From contig NZ_JADEWI010000003.1 of assembly GCF_015207705.1 (NCBI RefSeq), positions 124,001 through 188,000 on the forward strand: a stretch of 64,000 bases of DNA, given 5' to 3'. Below are positions 9,045-17,744 of the stretch, piece by piece. The notes under the pieces are model-generated. The model was not told the DNA's origin, ran no database searches, and saw only the letters and a list, made by a program, of their open reading frames with translations. The stretch's first letter is position 1; each line of letters begins with the position of its first letter. This DNA is from Nostoc sp. LEGE 06077 (GTDB lineage Bacteria > Cyanobacteriota > Cyanobacteriia > Cyanobacteriales > Nostocaceae). The translations under genes were made by a program, and so were the position numbers.

Positions 9045-9629
9045 ATGCAGTATCCTCTGGAACTTACCTTCAAATTTTGGGCATTAGCACCGCAAATCTC
9101 TATTGTTAACGCTCAGGGTAATTTAGTTTTTTACGTGAAGCAGAAGCTTTTTAAGCTCAAAGAAGCAATTACAATTTTTGCTGATACTGAACAAACTAAT
9201 CCCTTATACTACATCAAAGCCGATCGCATTATTGATTTCTCAGCCCGTTATGAATTTGCCGACACTAACGGGACGCATATTGGTGCAGTCAAACGTCGCG
9301 GGTTAAAATCTCTGTGGCGAGCGCGTTATGACATCTTTGATGGTGACAGTACTTATTTAACTATCCAAGAGAAAAATCCTTGGGTAAAAGTTGCAGATGC
9401 TTTATTTGCCGAAATCCCAGTTTTGGGTCTGTTTACTGGTTATGTATTCAACCCTGTCTATTTGGTGAGTCGGGCGGATGGTACGGTGGTAATGCGGCTG
9501 GAGAAAATTCCGACTTTCTTGTCGCGGAAATTTACCATCAAAGCTGTTGATCAAATAAGCGATCGCGAAGAACAGCAGATTTTGTTAAGTTTAATTATGA
9601 TGCTGCTACTAGAAAAAAATCGTGGCTAA
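9045..9629 (+). CDS. LURP-one-related / scramblase-like fold protein
   Basis: A 194-residue protein beginning MQYPLELTFKFW. The beta-rich layout, with ISIVNAQGNLVFYVKQKLFKLKE and DNA-encoded repeats of the type ADRIIDFSARYEF and GAVKRRGLKSLWRARYDIFDGD, is typical of the Tubby/LURP-one barrel (DUF567). The function of bacterial members is unknown; membrane or lipid association is suspected from the scramblase relationship. The short hydrophobic segment near residue 130 (AEIPVLGLFTGYVF) is too short for certain membrane insertion. Confidence 0.65.
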   Translation: MQYPLELTFKFWALAPQISIVNAQGNLVFYVKQKLFKLKEAITIFADTEQTNPLYYIKADRIIDFSARYEFADTNGTHIGAVKRRGLKSLWRARYDIFDGDSTYLTIQEKNPWVKVADALFAEIPVLGLFTGYVFNPVYLVSRADGTVVMRLEKIPTFLSRKFTIKAVDQISDREEQQILLSLIMMLLLEKNRG

Positions 9630-9688
9630 TATCAACAGGCAAAATAAAATTATATTAATTTTATTTTGCCTAACTGTATCATTAATAA

Positions 9689-10633
9689 TTAACCAATTAG
9701 TTTTTGCCAAGAATTTGGCCCGACAATACCATCAGCCGTTAAACCGTTTTGCTGTTGGTATTTCTTGATGGCGGCTTCTGTTTGCGGGCCGTAAACACCA
9801 TCAGCTTCTACACCTACACGGTATTGTAAATATCTCACAACTGTTCCACCAGCATGGTTTGGTCGGATAATCCGTTTGGCTAAAATCAAATTTATCGCAT
9901 TCCAGGTAGATGTGTTAGCAACTCCTGATGGGGCTATTCCGACAATTTTTTGAAAGTTTTCTACAGCAGAACTAGTTATTTCTCCCAAGACGTTATCTTC
10001 AACTAAGGGCTTACCATTTTTATCGGTAATTTTTAACCGATTTAAAGCTTTTTGTAATCTGAGTGTTGTGGTATCAACATTCTGTTCTTCATCTGGGACG
10101 GGGGGAACAGGAGTAGTAGGAACTTTACCAGTTAAACCTTTGACAATAGCATTAGCCATTGCTTCCGAGTTAAAAAGATTCACATCTTTTTGGGAATCTA
10201 TAAAGCAACATTCTACTAAAATCGCCGGCATATTAGTATTGCGGATAACAAATAAGTGAGAACCACTTTTAACGCCGCGATTAAAAAAGCCTAATTTAAC
10301 AATTTCATCTAAGACTGGTTTCGCTATTCTTCTACTTGTATCACTACCAGCAAACACCTCTGTACCATTAGCTTGGCCGTTAAAAGCATTAAAATGTATA
10401 GAGACAAATATTTCCACTCGATTAGCATTGGCTTTATTGACTCTTTGTGAAAGTGAATCTTTTACCGAAGAGCTAGGACGGTCTGGTCTACAGGAAATAA
10501 CTTCATGCCCTAAAGCTTTTAATTTCTCTATAACTTTGTTGCCGACTTCTAATGTTAAATTATCTTCAACTCTTATCCCTCTAGCTCCAGTGTCCGGGGG
10601 AGAATTATGTCCGATATCAATGCCAAATTTCAT
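9689..10633 (-). CDS. N-acetylmuramoyl-L-alanine amidase with two peptidoglycan-binding domains
   Basis: A 314-residue protein. Residues 1-165 form an Amidase_3 domain with the expected zinc ligands H9 (IDIGHNSPPDTGA), E23 and H80 (SIHFNAF) and the catalytic E141 (ILVECCFID). Residues about 190-250 and 258-312 are two PG_binding_1 domains (AVENFQKIVGIAPSGV and YLQYRVGVEADGVYGPQT). The enzyme cleaves the lactyl-peptide bond in peptidoglycan. No signal peptide is visible, unusual for an enzyme acting on the wall; it may be released by lysis or use another export route. Confidence 0.9.
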   Translation of the reverse strand: MKFGIDIGHNSPPDTGARGIRVEDNLTLEVGNKVIEKLKALGHEVISCRPDRPSSSVKDSLSQRVNKANANRVEIFVSIHFNAFNGQANGTEVFAGSDTSRRIAKPVLDEIVKLGFFNRGVKSGSHLFVIRNTNMPAILVECCFIDSQKDVNLFNSEAMANAIVKGLTGKVPTTPVPPVPDEEQNVDTTTLRLQKALNRLKITDKNGKPLVEDNVLGEITSSAVENFQKIVGIAPSGVANTSTWNAINLILAKRIIRPNHAGGTVVRYLQYRVGVEADGVYGPQTEAAIKKYQQQNGLTADGIVGPNSWQKLIG

Positions 10634-11226
10634 GTGCTAGTCCTTGTTTTTCTTTGATACTAATTCAGTGGTTGAAAGCATAAACTTTCACTTTTAAGAA
10701 ATCTATATTTTCCTAAATCTACTATTTATAATAAACTTCTATTTAGTTCATGTTTATTTTAACAAACGCTCATTGAGATTTACTTCATTTATTAACATAA
10801 ACGAAATTATAATAATTTATTGATTTTTTGCTCAGAAAAAAATATCACCTCTGCTTTTGCATTAACAATGTAGTGCGGCGAGGCTACTGCATCTGAGTTG
10901 AGAACTTTTTGTAATTAAACCTCCGAATATGGTTTGAGCAAAACAAATCAAGAATAGCACGTGATCCACGCTTGTTTCCTAGATGCTTAAGTTCACTTCA
11001 TAACTCAAATTATGGCGATTACCCTAACTTATGCCAGATAAACTCATGATTCTGCGCTAATCAAAGTATGTCTAGTACCGCAAGACAGAAGTCAAAAGTC
11101 AAAAAGGTTGTCATATAAGCTGTTTGACAATTGGCAATGGGTGATTGATTAACGCTGTACTTTACTCAAGACATAGCATTGCAGCATTTCTCAAGGTTGT
11201 AGTTGATTTCCGTGAAATGGAGTCGA
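10634..11226. other. intergenic region, nothing identified
   Basis: About 590 bp with many stop codons in all frames. There is no tRNA, no terminator-like hairpin with a T-run and no convincing ORF. Short AT-rich heptamer repeats (AGTCAAAA type, near 11090) are present. Confidence 0.5.
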
Positions 11227-11520
11227 ATGAAATATTTTGCCCTAATGTTACTACTCATACTCTCCAATTTCTACATATTGCCAGCTAACGCTGCTGTATG
11301 CCGTAATTACGACGGTCATCAGATCTGTATTCTCAGCATTAATCGTAGTGCTAAAAATTATTGGGAATATAGGGCAATTTTGAGTGTGGATGGTGAAAAA
11401 AGACCTCTTGAGGTATACAACTGCCGTCAAAAAGTGAGAATTCAGTTAGATGGGACTGTTGTACCCTTTGAAAATCAAGACCCTGGCCAGTTCATCTGTA
11501 GCTTTTTCAAGAAATCCTGA
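11227..11520 (+). CDS. small secreted hypothetical protein
   Basis: Encodes 97 residues from the ATG at 11227, preceded by GGAG at 11219-11222; a TTG start at 11203 is less likely. A signal peptide (FALMLLLILSNFYILPANA) is followed by a short mature protein with four cysteines (AVCRNYDGHQICI, VYNCRQK and FICSFF), suggesting two disulfides in an exported beta-rich domain. No family was recognised. Confidence 0.7.
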   Translation: MKYFALMLLLILSNFYILPANAAVCRNYDGHQICILSINRSAKNYWEYRAILSVDGEKRPLEVYNCRQKVRIQLDGTVVPFENQDPGQFICSFFKKS

Positions 11521-11537
11521 CTTCTATTGTATTTATT

Positions 11538-11630
11538 TAGGACTTACGCAAAAAACCTCTCAAATTCTCATTCCTCTGTGTCCTCTGCGTCTCTGTGGTT
11601 CGTTATTCCGTAACTCGTGCGTAAGTCCTA
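11538..11630. mobile_element. 93-bp MITE-like element with 13-bp terminal inverted repeats
   Basis: TAGGACTTACGCA (11538-11550) and TGCGTAAGTCCTA (11618-11630) are perfect inverted repeats. They are flanked directly by TTATT on both sides (11533-11537 and 11631-11635), which fits a 5-bp target duplication. There is no ORF inside. The GGACTTACGCA end is common in Nostoc-type genomes (recalled, not searched). Confidence 0.7.
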
Positions 11631-11735
11631 TTATTTTCTCTGTGCAGCAAACACACAACCAATGATAAACACCGTAAAGCTTAGATAACCAAGGACAGTT
11701 ACCCATTCTTGCCAATTACCCAATGTATTGTTCAT
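11631..11735 (-). CDS. 34-residue single-span membrane peptide
   Basis: ATG at 11733-11735 opens a minus-strand frame encoding MNNTLGNWQEWVTVLGYL, then SFTVFIIGCVFAAQRK and a stop. It has an amphipathic start, one transmembrane helix (about residues 12-30) and a positive end, the architecture of small photosynthetic or respiratory complex subunits. I cannot match it to a known one. GAAGG abuts the start codon, a poorly spaced ribosome site. Its TAA stop lies in the TTATT target duplication of the neighbouring MITE-like element. Confidence 0.45.
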   Translation of the reverse strand: MNNTLGNWQEWVTVLGYLSFTVFIIGCVFAAQRK

Positions 11736-11947
11736 CCTTCACCAAAACCATACTCTCCTTTAAAATCCTAAAGGCTGGTGTTGCTACTTATTCATGGGTG
11801 TGGTGAAAGATAGTCCGCCAAATTCCCAAAAAATTTTTCTAAGTTTCCGGAATTAGTCTTGGTGCAGTGGTATTACCTATCAGTACAGCGATTTATACAG
11901 AAACTCTATATGTAAATTTTGGGGAATATAGCCCCACTGCCTTTCTT

Positions 11948-11976
11948 AAAAGCCCGGCCATTATGGTTGGGCTTTT
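11948..11976 (+). terminator. terminator-like hairpin
   Basis: AAAAGCCC (11948-11955) pairs perfectly with GGGCTTTT (11969-11976), giving a stem ending in T residues on either strand. No clear plus-strand gene ends here, so it may serve an unrecognised small RNA or the minus direction. The rest of 11736-12236 shows nothing else. Confidence 0.45.
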
Positions 11977-12236
11977 GAGTTTAAAGACTAGTACAGCACA
12001 GCGGAAATAAACAGACCATACTTCGACCACGCTCAGTAACCATCTGGAATTGCTAAAAGGCTTGTGGGATAAATATTCTTTCTTTTGCCTTTTGCCTTTT
12101 TACTTTTGCCTTTTTGTAGGGGTTGCAGGGAACATCTTCGCCCTAAACCTTAGTTCACGGCAATATCTCCCGATGGAAGCAAACAGACTGTTCTATATTT
12201 TGAGTAGATTAGCAATAAACCATCCTAGGGAAAGTT

Positions 12237-13043
12237 ATGAGTGCTGAAGATTTGGTGCTAGTTGTGGGTGCTACTGGTGGAGTTGGGCAGCTAGTTGTCG
12301 GTAAGTTGCTAGAAAAGAATGAAAAGGTGCGCGTGCTGACACGCGATGCAGCAAAAGCGCAAAAAATGTTTGAGAACAAAGTAGAAATTGCTGTGGGAGA
12401 TATCCGCGATGCTACCACCCTATCAGCCGCGATGGCGAATGTAACTCACATTATCTGTTGTACTGGCACGACTGCCTTTCCCTCAGCCAGATGGGACTTT
12501 GAACCTCAGCCCAACTTTTGGGAATGGGGACAAATTTTGCTGGACTCTGGATATAGGGAAGCCAAGGCAAAAAATACGCCAGTGAAGGTAGATGCTGAAG
12601 GTGTGAGTAATTTAGTAGCAGCTGCACCTCGGAATTTGCAGCGATTTGTGTTTGTGTCTTCTTGTGGTGTTCACCGCAAAGATAAATTTCCCTTTAGTGT
12701 ATTGAATGCTTTTGGTGTGTTGGATGCTAAACAACAAGGTGAAGCAGCGATCGCAAATTCCGGTTTACCATACACTATAATTCGCCCAGGTCGTTTAATT
12801 GACGGGCCTTTCACTTCCTACGACCTCAACACTCTCCTGAAAGCAACTACCGACGGTAAATTAGGTGTAGTTTTAGGTCAAGGCGACACCTTATCAGGAG
12901 ATACCAGTCGTATTGATGTTGCAGCCGCTTGTGTCGAATCAATTTCTGCGCCATCTACCGCCAATCAAGCTTTTGAAATTATCAATCAAGGAACAAGACC
13001 TGCTGTAATTAACTGGGAGGCGCTGTTTTCTCAGTTGAAGTAA
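12237..13043 (+). CDS. atypical SDR / NmrA-like NAD(P)-binding protein
   Basis: A 268-residue protein with the N-terminal dinucleotide-binding motif VLVVGATGGVGQLVVGKLL, NADP-type LTRD after strand 2, VGDIRDATTL, and FVFVSSCGVHRKDKFPFSVLNAFGVLDAKQQGEAAI (here read as VSSCGVHR then AKQQGEAAI) in place of a classical YxxxK. YTIIRPGRLIDGP is the usual family tail. Plant and cyanobacterial relatives act in chlorophyll or quinone metabolism or as assembly factors; this one cannot be placed more precisely. It is probably cytosolic. Confidence 0.8.
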   Translation: MSAEDLVLVVGATGGVGQLVVGKLLEKNEKVRVLTRDAAKAQKMFENKVEIAVGDIRDATTLSAAMANVTHIICCTGTTAFPSARWDFEPQPNFWEWGQILLDSGYREAKAKNTPVKVDAEGVSNLVAAAPRNLQRFVFVSSCGVHRKDKFPFSVLNAFGVLDAKQQGEAAIANSGLPYTIIRPGRLIDGPFTSYDLNTLLKATTDGKLGVVLGQGDTLSGDTSRIDVAAACVESISAPSTANQAFEIINQGTRPAVINWEALFSQLK

Positions 13044-13090
13044 CCACCATAGGAAATAAAGAGTGGGGAGTAGGCAACAGATAACTTCTT

Positions 13091-13192
13091 TATAGCGGTA
13101 GTCAGATATGTTAGGACAATCTGCAAGCTTGAATGCCAGCAATAGTAAGACTTTTTCTCCTGCCTTCTGCCTCCTGCCTCCTGCCTCCTGCT
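13091..13192 (+). repeat. dispersed repeat, copy A (TATAGC...GCCTCCTGC)
   Basis: Begins TATAGCGGTAG, contains TTAGGACA and GAATGCCAGCAATAGTAAG, and ends in a TGCCTCC heptamer array. Related copies are at 52840-52919 and 53251-53353. This copy carries the ATG at 13108 and runs directly into the HD-protein coding frame. Confidence 0.65.
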
Positions 13193-13815
13193 ATAATCGC
13201 TGGCGGTACACACTGCAATATTTTGACGTTGACCAACACCAAATTGAAATAACCTTTACTCAATTAGTTGCGGCATATAATACTGCTGGTCGTTATTACC
13301 ATACACTGCAACATATTCATGATGTGCTGCATAAAATTCAGACTTTGCCAGCTGATAGCCAAAATTTGCCTAGTATACAACTTGCAGCTTGGTTTCATGA
13401 TGCAGTTTATGATACTCAAGCTCAAGATAATGAAGCCAAAAGTGCGGAATATGCAGGTCAGGTATTAACTGATTTGGCAATTCCCATCAATCAGATAACA
13501 ACTGTTCAGCGTTTAATTCTCAATACCAAACACCACCAAGCAACGGCTGACGATATTGATAGCCACATTTTATTAGATGCTGATTTGGCAATTTTAGCGG
13601 CTGACCCAGTTGATTATCAAAAATATGCTCACGCCATCCGTCAAGAATATGCTTGGGTAACAGAAGCGGAATATATTCAAGGTCGCAAACAAGTTCTCGA
13701 AAAATTTTTGCAAAGACCGCATATATATTTTACGCCTCTGATGGTTGAGATGGCGGAACAAGCTGCTAGAGCTAATTTGCAAGCTGAAATTCAAAGACTG
13801 TCTTTTGATAGGTGA
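13108..13815 (+). CDS. HD-superfamily metal-dependent phosphohydrolase (COG4339 type)
   Basis: The conserved part starts at RWRYTLQYF (about residue 31) and includes AAYNTAGRYYHTLQHIHDVL, AAWFHDAVYD (the HD pair), NTKHHQ and LLDADLAILA, all typical of predicted HD phosphohydrolases of about 200 residues. Substrates are unknown. The first ~30 residues (up to LLPPASCYN) are encoded by a dispersed repeat and its CTCCTGC heptamers, so the native start codon was probably lost or replaced. Initiation at 13108 is therefore uncertain. Confidence 0.75.
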   Translation: MLGQSASLNASNSKTFSPAFCLLPPASCYNRWRYTLQYFDVDQHQIEITFTQLVAAYNTAGRYYHTLQHIHDVLHKIQTLPADSQNLPSIQLAAWFHDAVYDTQAQDNEAKSAEYAGQVLTDLAIPINQITTVQRLILNTKHHQATADDIDSHILLDADLAILAADPVDYQKYAHAIRQEYAWVTEAEYIQGRKQVLEKFLQRPHIYFTPLMVEMAEQAARANLQAEIQRLSFDR

Positions 13816-13860
13816 TAGGTGACAGGTGACAGGTTACAGGTTACAGGTGATAGGTGACAG
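13809..13860. repeat. short tandem repeat, heptamer (ACAGGTG/ATAGGTG/ACAGGTT)
   Basis: Seven successive 7-bp units that differ at one or two bases begin inside the last codons of the HD gene and continue past its stop. This is the STRR type known from heterocystous cyanobacteria. Confidence 0.75.
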
Positions 13861-13909
13861 AGTTAAAAGCCTTTTGGTGTCTAAGTTTAATCATTTATCG
13901 ATGTCCTTA

Positions 13910-13940
13910 AACGCCAAGTTTCTTATTGATACTTGGCGTT
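13910..13940. terminator. bidirectional terminator between convergent genes
   Basis: AACGCCAAGT (13910-13919) and ACTTGGCGTT (13931-13940) form a perfect 10-bp stem with an 11-nt loop. It lies between the converging HD-protein and P450 genes, and short T/A-rich tails follow on both sides. Confidence 0.65.
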
Positions 13941-13962
13941 GTTTGTCGGATTTCCTCTAAAA

Positions 13963-15342
13963 CTACACTTCTACAGGTGTATGCGCCTGCTTGACTTGTG
14001 GTATTGCTATCATCTGCATTCCGCCTGGTGTGGCTAAAGTTAAACCCCGACGCACGGGACGCACAGGGCGTTTGTTGACTGAAGATATTTGAAACTGCGA
14101 CAAAATTGTGGCTAGGGCAATTTTCATTTCATACTGAGCAAAGGCTAAACCGATACAACGACGATTTCCACCACCAAAGGGTAAATATTCGTAGGGAGAA
14201 AATTGTCTTTCTAAAAAGCGTTCTGGTTTGAATAAGTTAGGCTGTGGATAAACTGCTTCTCGATGGTGCGCTAAATAAATACTGGGGATAACTGCTGTGC
14301 CTTTGGGTAAGTTGTAACCCATAATTTCAATTGGCGACTTGACTATTCTAAAAAAACCGTTGATGACAATTGGGTAAATTCGCAAGGTTTCTTGGCAAAC
14401 TGCTGTTAAATAAGGAAGTTTGGTAATAATGCTGGGTTCGGGGTTAACTCCTGCGGTAGATAATTCTTGCAGTAACTTTTCACGTACTTCTGGTAAATGG
14501 TCAATCCAGTACAAAGCCCAAGTCAATGCAGACGCAGTGGTTTCATGCCCTGCAACTAACATTGTCATTAATTCATCGCGTAATTCTGCATCTGACATCG
14601 GCTGACCATCTTCATAACGAGCCGAAATCATTAAACTGAGGATATCTTGACGATTGTGACTAGATTCGGCGCGACGTTCTTGAATTAAGGCGTAAATTAG
14701 TTGATCAATTTGTTGGAGTTGGCTTAAAAACTTTCCCCAAGGACTCCATGCACCCAAGTCACGTTGCATAAACTGAAAAAATAAGGCGGCGGACATCCAC
14801 GAAGAACTGAGGAGGTCTAAGACAGAACTGAGTAGTTGGCGCAGTTGTTGATACTTTGTTCCTTCATCCACACCAAACACTACGCGTAAAATCACACGCA
14901 AGGTAATTTCCTGCATAGAAGTGCGAATATTAAAAGGCTTACCTATCACCCATTCATTGCTAACTTGTTGGGTAATCTCGCGGATAGTTTGACCGTAAGC
15001 CCGCATTCTCTCACCATGAAAAGGCGGCGTGAGTAATTGGCGTTGACGTTGGTGGCGATCGCCATCTAGTAAAATCAAGGAATTATCACCCAGCAAATAT
15101 TTTAAAACGCCGCCGCCGCCACCAGTGCCAAAGTGACTAGCATCAGCAGTAAAAATCTGCTCTAATGCTTGGGGATGACTGAAATATACCAACTGATTAT
15201 CGCCTTTGCGCCAAATCGTAAAGTTGTCACCGTAAACTTTGGCAAAATCTTCAACATATTCTATTGGCCGAAAAATAAACTTAATGATTCGCCGCCAGTA
15301 CGGGACTCTAGGCCCATCGGGTAAACTTTTAGTTACTGTCAT
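13963..15342 (-). CDS. cytochrome P450 (CYP110-like)
   Basis: A 459-residue monooxygenase from the ATG at 15342 (an upstream GTG at 15408 would add 22 residues). The diagnostic elements are all present: LPDGPRVPYW near the start, the oxygen-binding I-helix AGHETTAS (near 263), the K-helix ETLRIYP (near 316) and the heme loop PFGGGNRRCIG (near 390). The N-terminus and overall pattern resemble CYP110, a family widespread in filamentous cyanobacteria that hydroxylates fatty acids or terpenes. There is no terpene synthase next to it, so the substrate is open. Confidence 0.92.
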   Translation of the reverse strand: MTVTKSLPDGPRVPYWRRIIKFIFRPIEYVEDFAKVYGDNFTIWRKGDNQLVYFSHPQALEQIFTADASHFGTGGGGGVLKYLLGDNSLILLDGDRHQRQRQLLTPPFHGERMRAYGQTIREITQQVSNEWVIGKPFNIRTSMQEITLRVILRVVFGVDEGTKYQQLRQLLSSVLDLLSSSWMSAALFFQFMQRDLGAWSPWGKFLSQLQQIDQLIYALIQERRAESSHNRQDILSLMISARYEDGQPMSDAELRDELMTMLVAGHETTASALTWALYWIDHLPEVREKLLQELSTAGVNPEPSIITKLPYLTAVCQETLRIYPIVINGFFRIVKSPIEIMGYNLPKGTAVIPSIYLAHHREAVYPQPNLFKPERFLERQFSPYEYLPFGGGNRRCIGLAFAQYEMKIALATILSQFQISSVNKRPVRPVRRGLTLATPGGMQMIAIPQVKQAHTPVEV

Positions 15343-15543
15343 AAAATTTTGCCAGCATTTATCAAGACTATTTTTATTTTGGCGAGTTTTTCTGATAATG
15401 CGGGTCACACAAAGCGGTATATTCTTTTATGGCAGGAGAGAAAGCCAGAGTAATTTGAACAAAGAATACTACAGCATAGATTTATAAAAGTCACACCTAA
15501 AGTAATTTTTCATCCAAAATCTAAAATCCAAAAACTACCAGCA

Positions 15544-16176
15544 GTGCCAAAAATCGTCGCTATCCTCAACGGTAAAGGAGGAGTCGGCAAAACGACTACC
15601 TCAATCAATTTAGCTGCACAATTTGCCAAGCAAAGAAAAGTGCTGGTGGTGGATGCAGATATTCAAGGTTCTGCCAGCTGGTGGTTTGGGCGCAATGATC
15701 AAGGAATGGGGTTCGATTTATCTCAAGAGACAGATCCTCAACTTTTAGGAAATTTACGTAAAATAAAAGGTTACGATTTAGTAGTAGTGGATACGCCTCC
15801 GGCGCTGCACTCTGAAGCATTAGCAACAGTAGTAGCGATCGCAGATTATATCGTTTTACCTACACCCCCAGCAGCAATGGATTTAGCTGTTCTCATTGAA
15901 ACAGTTAAAACAGCCGTCGTCCCCACAGGAGTTCCCCATCGTGTACTCTTAACTAAAGTCGATGCGCGGAGTATTGGTGAAGCTACGGAAGCGCAAAACA
16001 CTCTCGTAAAGCTAGGTATCCCCGTTTGTAAAGGCTTCATTCGTACCTATAAAGCCCACGAACGAGCCGCATTAGAGGGTGTTGCAATCAATCAATGGCG
16101 AGGCAAAAATGCTTGGGAGGCGGAATCAGACTACCGCCGCGTGGCTGATGAACTACAGCGTGATTGGAGAAAATAA
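15544..16176 (+). CDS. ParA-type ATPase, candidate McdA (type 2) carboxysome-positioning protein
   Basis: A 210-residue ATPase starting with GTG. The deviant Walker A motif NGKGGVGKTTTSIN (signature lysine K11, P-loop K16), VVDADIQGSASWWF and VVVDTPPALHSEAL are ParA/MinD family. Its stop codon overlaps the start of a 183-residue coiled-coil protein. That pairing, the short length and the retained signature lysine match the type 2 McdAB systems that position carboxysomes on the nucleoid. A generic orphan ParA for another cargo is the alternative, and no parS-like repeats were seen. Confidence 0.75.
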   Translation: MPKIVAILNGKGGVGKTTTSINLAAQFAKQRKVLVVDADIQGSASWWFGRNDQGMGFDLSQETDPQLLGNLRKIKGYDLVVVDTPPALHSEALATVVAIADYIVLPTPPAAMDLAVLIETVKTAVVPTGVPHRVLLTKVDARSIGEATEAQNTLVKLGIPVCKGFIRTYKAHERAALEGVAINQWRGKNAWEAESDYRRVADELQRDWRK

Positions 16177-16727
16177 TGGCTAGGAAACAAAATCTCTCTG
16201 ACTTAATTCAAGCAGAAGTACAAAAATTAACACCAAATAGTGCAGTAGATGAAGCTGCAATTGAAGTCTCGGCGGTGCATGTTACCGATGAAAAAACATC
16301 TGATACAGATGAAGAAATAGCTGAATCAACAACTGCTAAACGTAATACTCCCACAAAAGCAGATTTAGAAGCTACTATCAAAGATTTACAAACAACTTTA
16401 GAAAAAAATCAGGCAGCAGAAAAATCTCTGCAAAAGCAAATTAAAGAATTACAATCAGCTTTATCTGAACAAAAAGCATCGGTAGAACACCTGACACAAG
16501 AGCTTGAAGAAACGAAAAAAACAGCACTGCAACTGGCAGAAGCTAATTCTCAGTTAATAGAAGAAAATAAAGCTTTACAACAACCAAAGGCAAGTATTGT
16601 TCCCCAGAAAAAGGAACATTATAATCCTATGGATTACAGAAAATCTCACCGCTCACCAGACATACTCCCCGATATGCCAGCAGAAACTAAAGATGATTTT
16701 GCGGCTAATACTTGGTTGTATGACTAA
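16176..16727 (+). CDS. coiled-coil partner of ParA, candidate McdB
   Basis: Encodes 183 residues; its ATG overlaps the TAA of the ATPase gene (TAATG), so translation is coupled. An acidic, disordered N-terminus is followed by a long Lys/Glu/Gln-rich coiled coil (about residues 65-130) and a basic tail. The C-terminus FAANTWLYD keeps a tryptophan close to the end, a feature described for McdB proteins. There is no enzymatic motif. The McdB identity is inferred from gene order, coiled coil and terminal Trp. Confidence 0.65.
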   Translation: MARKQNLSDLIQAEVQKLTPNSAVDEAAIEVSAVHVTDEKTSDTDEEIAESTTAKRNTPTKADLEATIKDLQTTLEKNQAAEKSLQKQIKELQSALSEQKASVEHLTQELEETKKTALQLAEANSQLIEENKALQQPKASIVPQKKEHYNPMDYRKSHRSPDILPDMPAETKDDFAANTWLYD

Positions 16728-16774
16728 CACTAATTGGCATTGTTGTAGATTGAATGTAGTTTTTAGTTAATCTG

Positions 16775-16819
16775 TAGTGTGGTGTGTTGTGGCTTCAGCT
16801 TAAGACACCACACTATTTT
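16775..16819 (+). terminator. rho-independent terminator of the ParA/coiled-coil operon
   Basis: TAGTGTGGTGT (16775-16785) and ACACCACACTA (16805-16815) form a perfect 11-bp stem, followed by TTTT, 48 bp after the stop of the coiled-coil gene. Confidence 0.8.
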
Positions 16820-16973
16820 GTCTTAAATTTATTAAGTTTCACACTTCAGTATCTGGCTGTGAAGAGAAAGTTATTTTGCAGACGCGATCGCATAGGCAGA
16901 GTATTGCATCCCGTTTTGAGCATAGTCGGCATTATAATGGCATAAATTGATACTGTACGAGGATGAACAGTAA

Positions 16974-17744
16974 ATGCCGCGAAATAACTTGATGCGTTTC
17001 ATATTGTGCAGCGCGACTATATCGTTGGCCTTGTCTACTGGTGGTGCAGCGCAAGCGTGTTCCGATCTGCCTAATATCTGCGAACAGCAAAGATTACATT
17101 GGGAACAGATGAATGATATAGGTGCTGCAAGAGAAGCCATAAATCGGGAAGAAATGGAAAGAAATGTTACACTCCCTCTCCAACCTTCAGCACCGCCCTA
17201 TGACCCAATGCAGGAGAGGCTAAATCAGGCGGTTGGTATACTCCAACTGGTGACATTATCGGCAGAAAAAGTTGATCAGCTGACCAAAGATCCCAGATTC
17301 CAGAGATATCAGAATGGTGGCTGGGATTTCTTTCAGGATAAAAATAACGCAGCACCAGGGGAATATTGCGCTGCCTTCTTCTGGAAGAAAGACGGGTTTG
17401 TCAGAGTGTCGGGGCCTGGTGGAGATTATCAAGGCGCACTCCTAACGTTTTGGGGAAAAGATATTCCGCGCCCTGAAAAAGTACAAAAAATCAAGGCTAC
17501 GCTGTCTCAATCGAGTGGGCCACCACAAACCGTGCAAGTATTCAACTATACACAACCCGGTGAGCCTTATGGCGCAATTTCATTTACCGTGCCGACAATC
17601 GAAATGGCATTGGACGCGATGAAAGATGTCGAGAGTTTTGATGTATCGATAAAAGGTAAATCAGTTGCTAAGGTTGAGTGGCATAGCGGTTTAGCAGCAC
17701 GCAATCAATTGCGTGAGTGCGTGAATGCTCGAACCAAAAAATAA
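16974..17744 (+). CDS. secreted hypothetical protein
   Basis: A 256-residue protein with a signal peptide (FILCSATISLALSTGGAAQA, cut before CSDLPN). The mature part has a helical segment (QRLHWEQMNDIGAAREAINREE split after 20 residues as a coil), then a globular region with GGWDFFQDKNNAAPGEYCAA and GPGGDYQGALLTFWG. The upstream ATG at 16974 is used. Codon choice is richer in G and C than in its neighbours and HIP1 sites are absent from it, which hints at acquisition from another lineage. No family was recognised. Confidence 0.7.
   Translation: MPRNNLMRFILCSATISLALSTGGAAQACSDLPNICEQQRLHWEQMNDIGAAREAINREEMERNVTLPLQPSAPPYDPMQERLNQAVGILQLVTLSAEKVDQLTKDPRFQRYQNGGWDFFQDKNNAAPGEYCAAFFWKKDGFVRVSGPGGDYQGALLTFWGKDIPRPEKVQKIKATLSQSSGPPQTVQVFNYTQPGEPYGAISFTVPTIEMALDAMKDVESFDVSIKGKSVAKVEWHSGLAARNQLRECVNARTKK

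Noticed and set aside
8828-9109. 93-codon frame overlapping the start of the LURP-like gene
   Set aside because: No ribosome site, overlaps a better supported gene, and lacks a family-like pattern.
12050-12247. 65-codon frame MLKGLWDKYSFF before the SDR gene
   Set aside because: It is encoded partly by the CTTTTGCCTTTTGCC repeat and overlaps the SDR start; composition is not protein-like.
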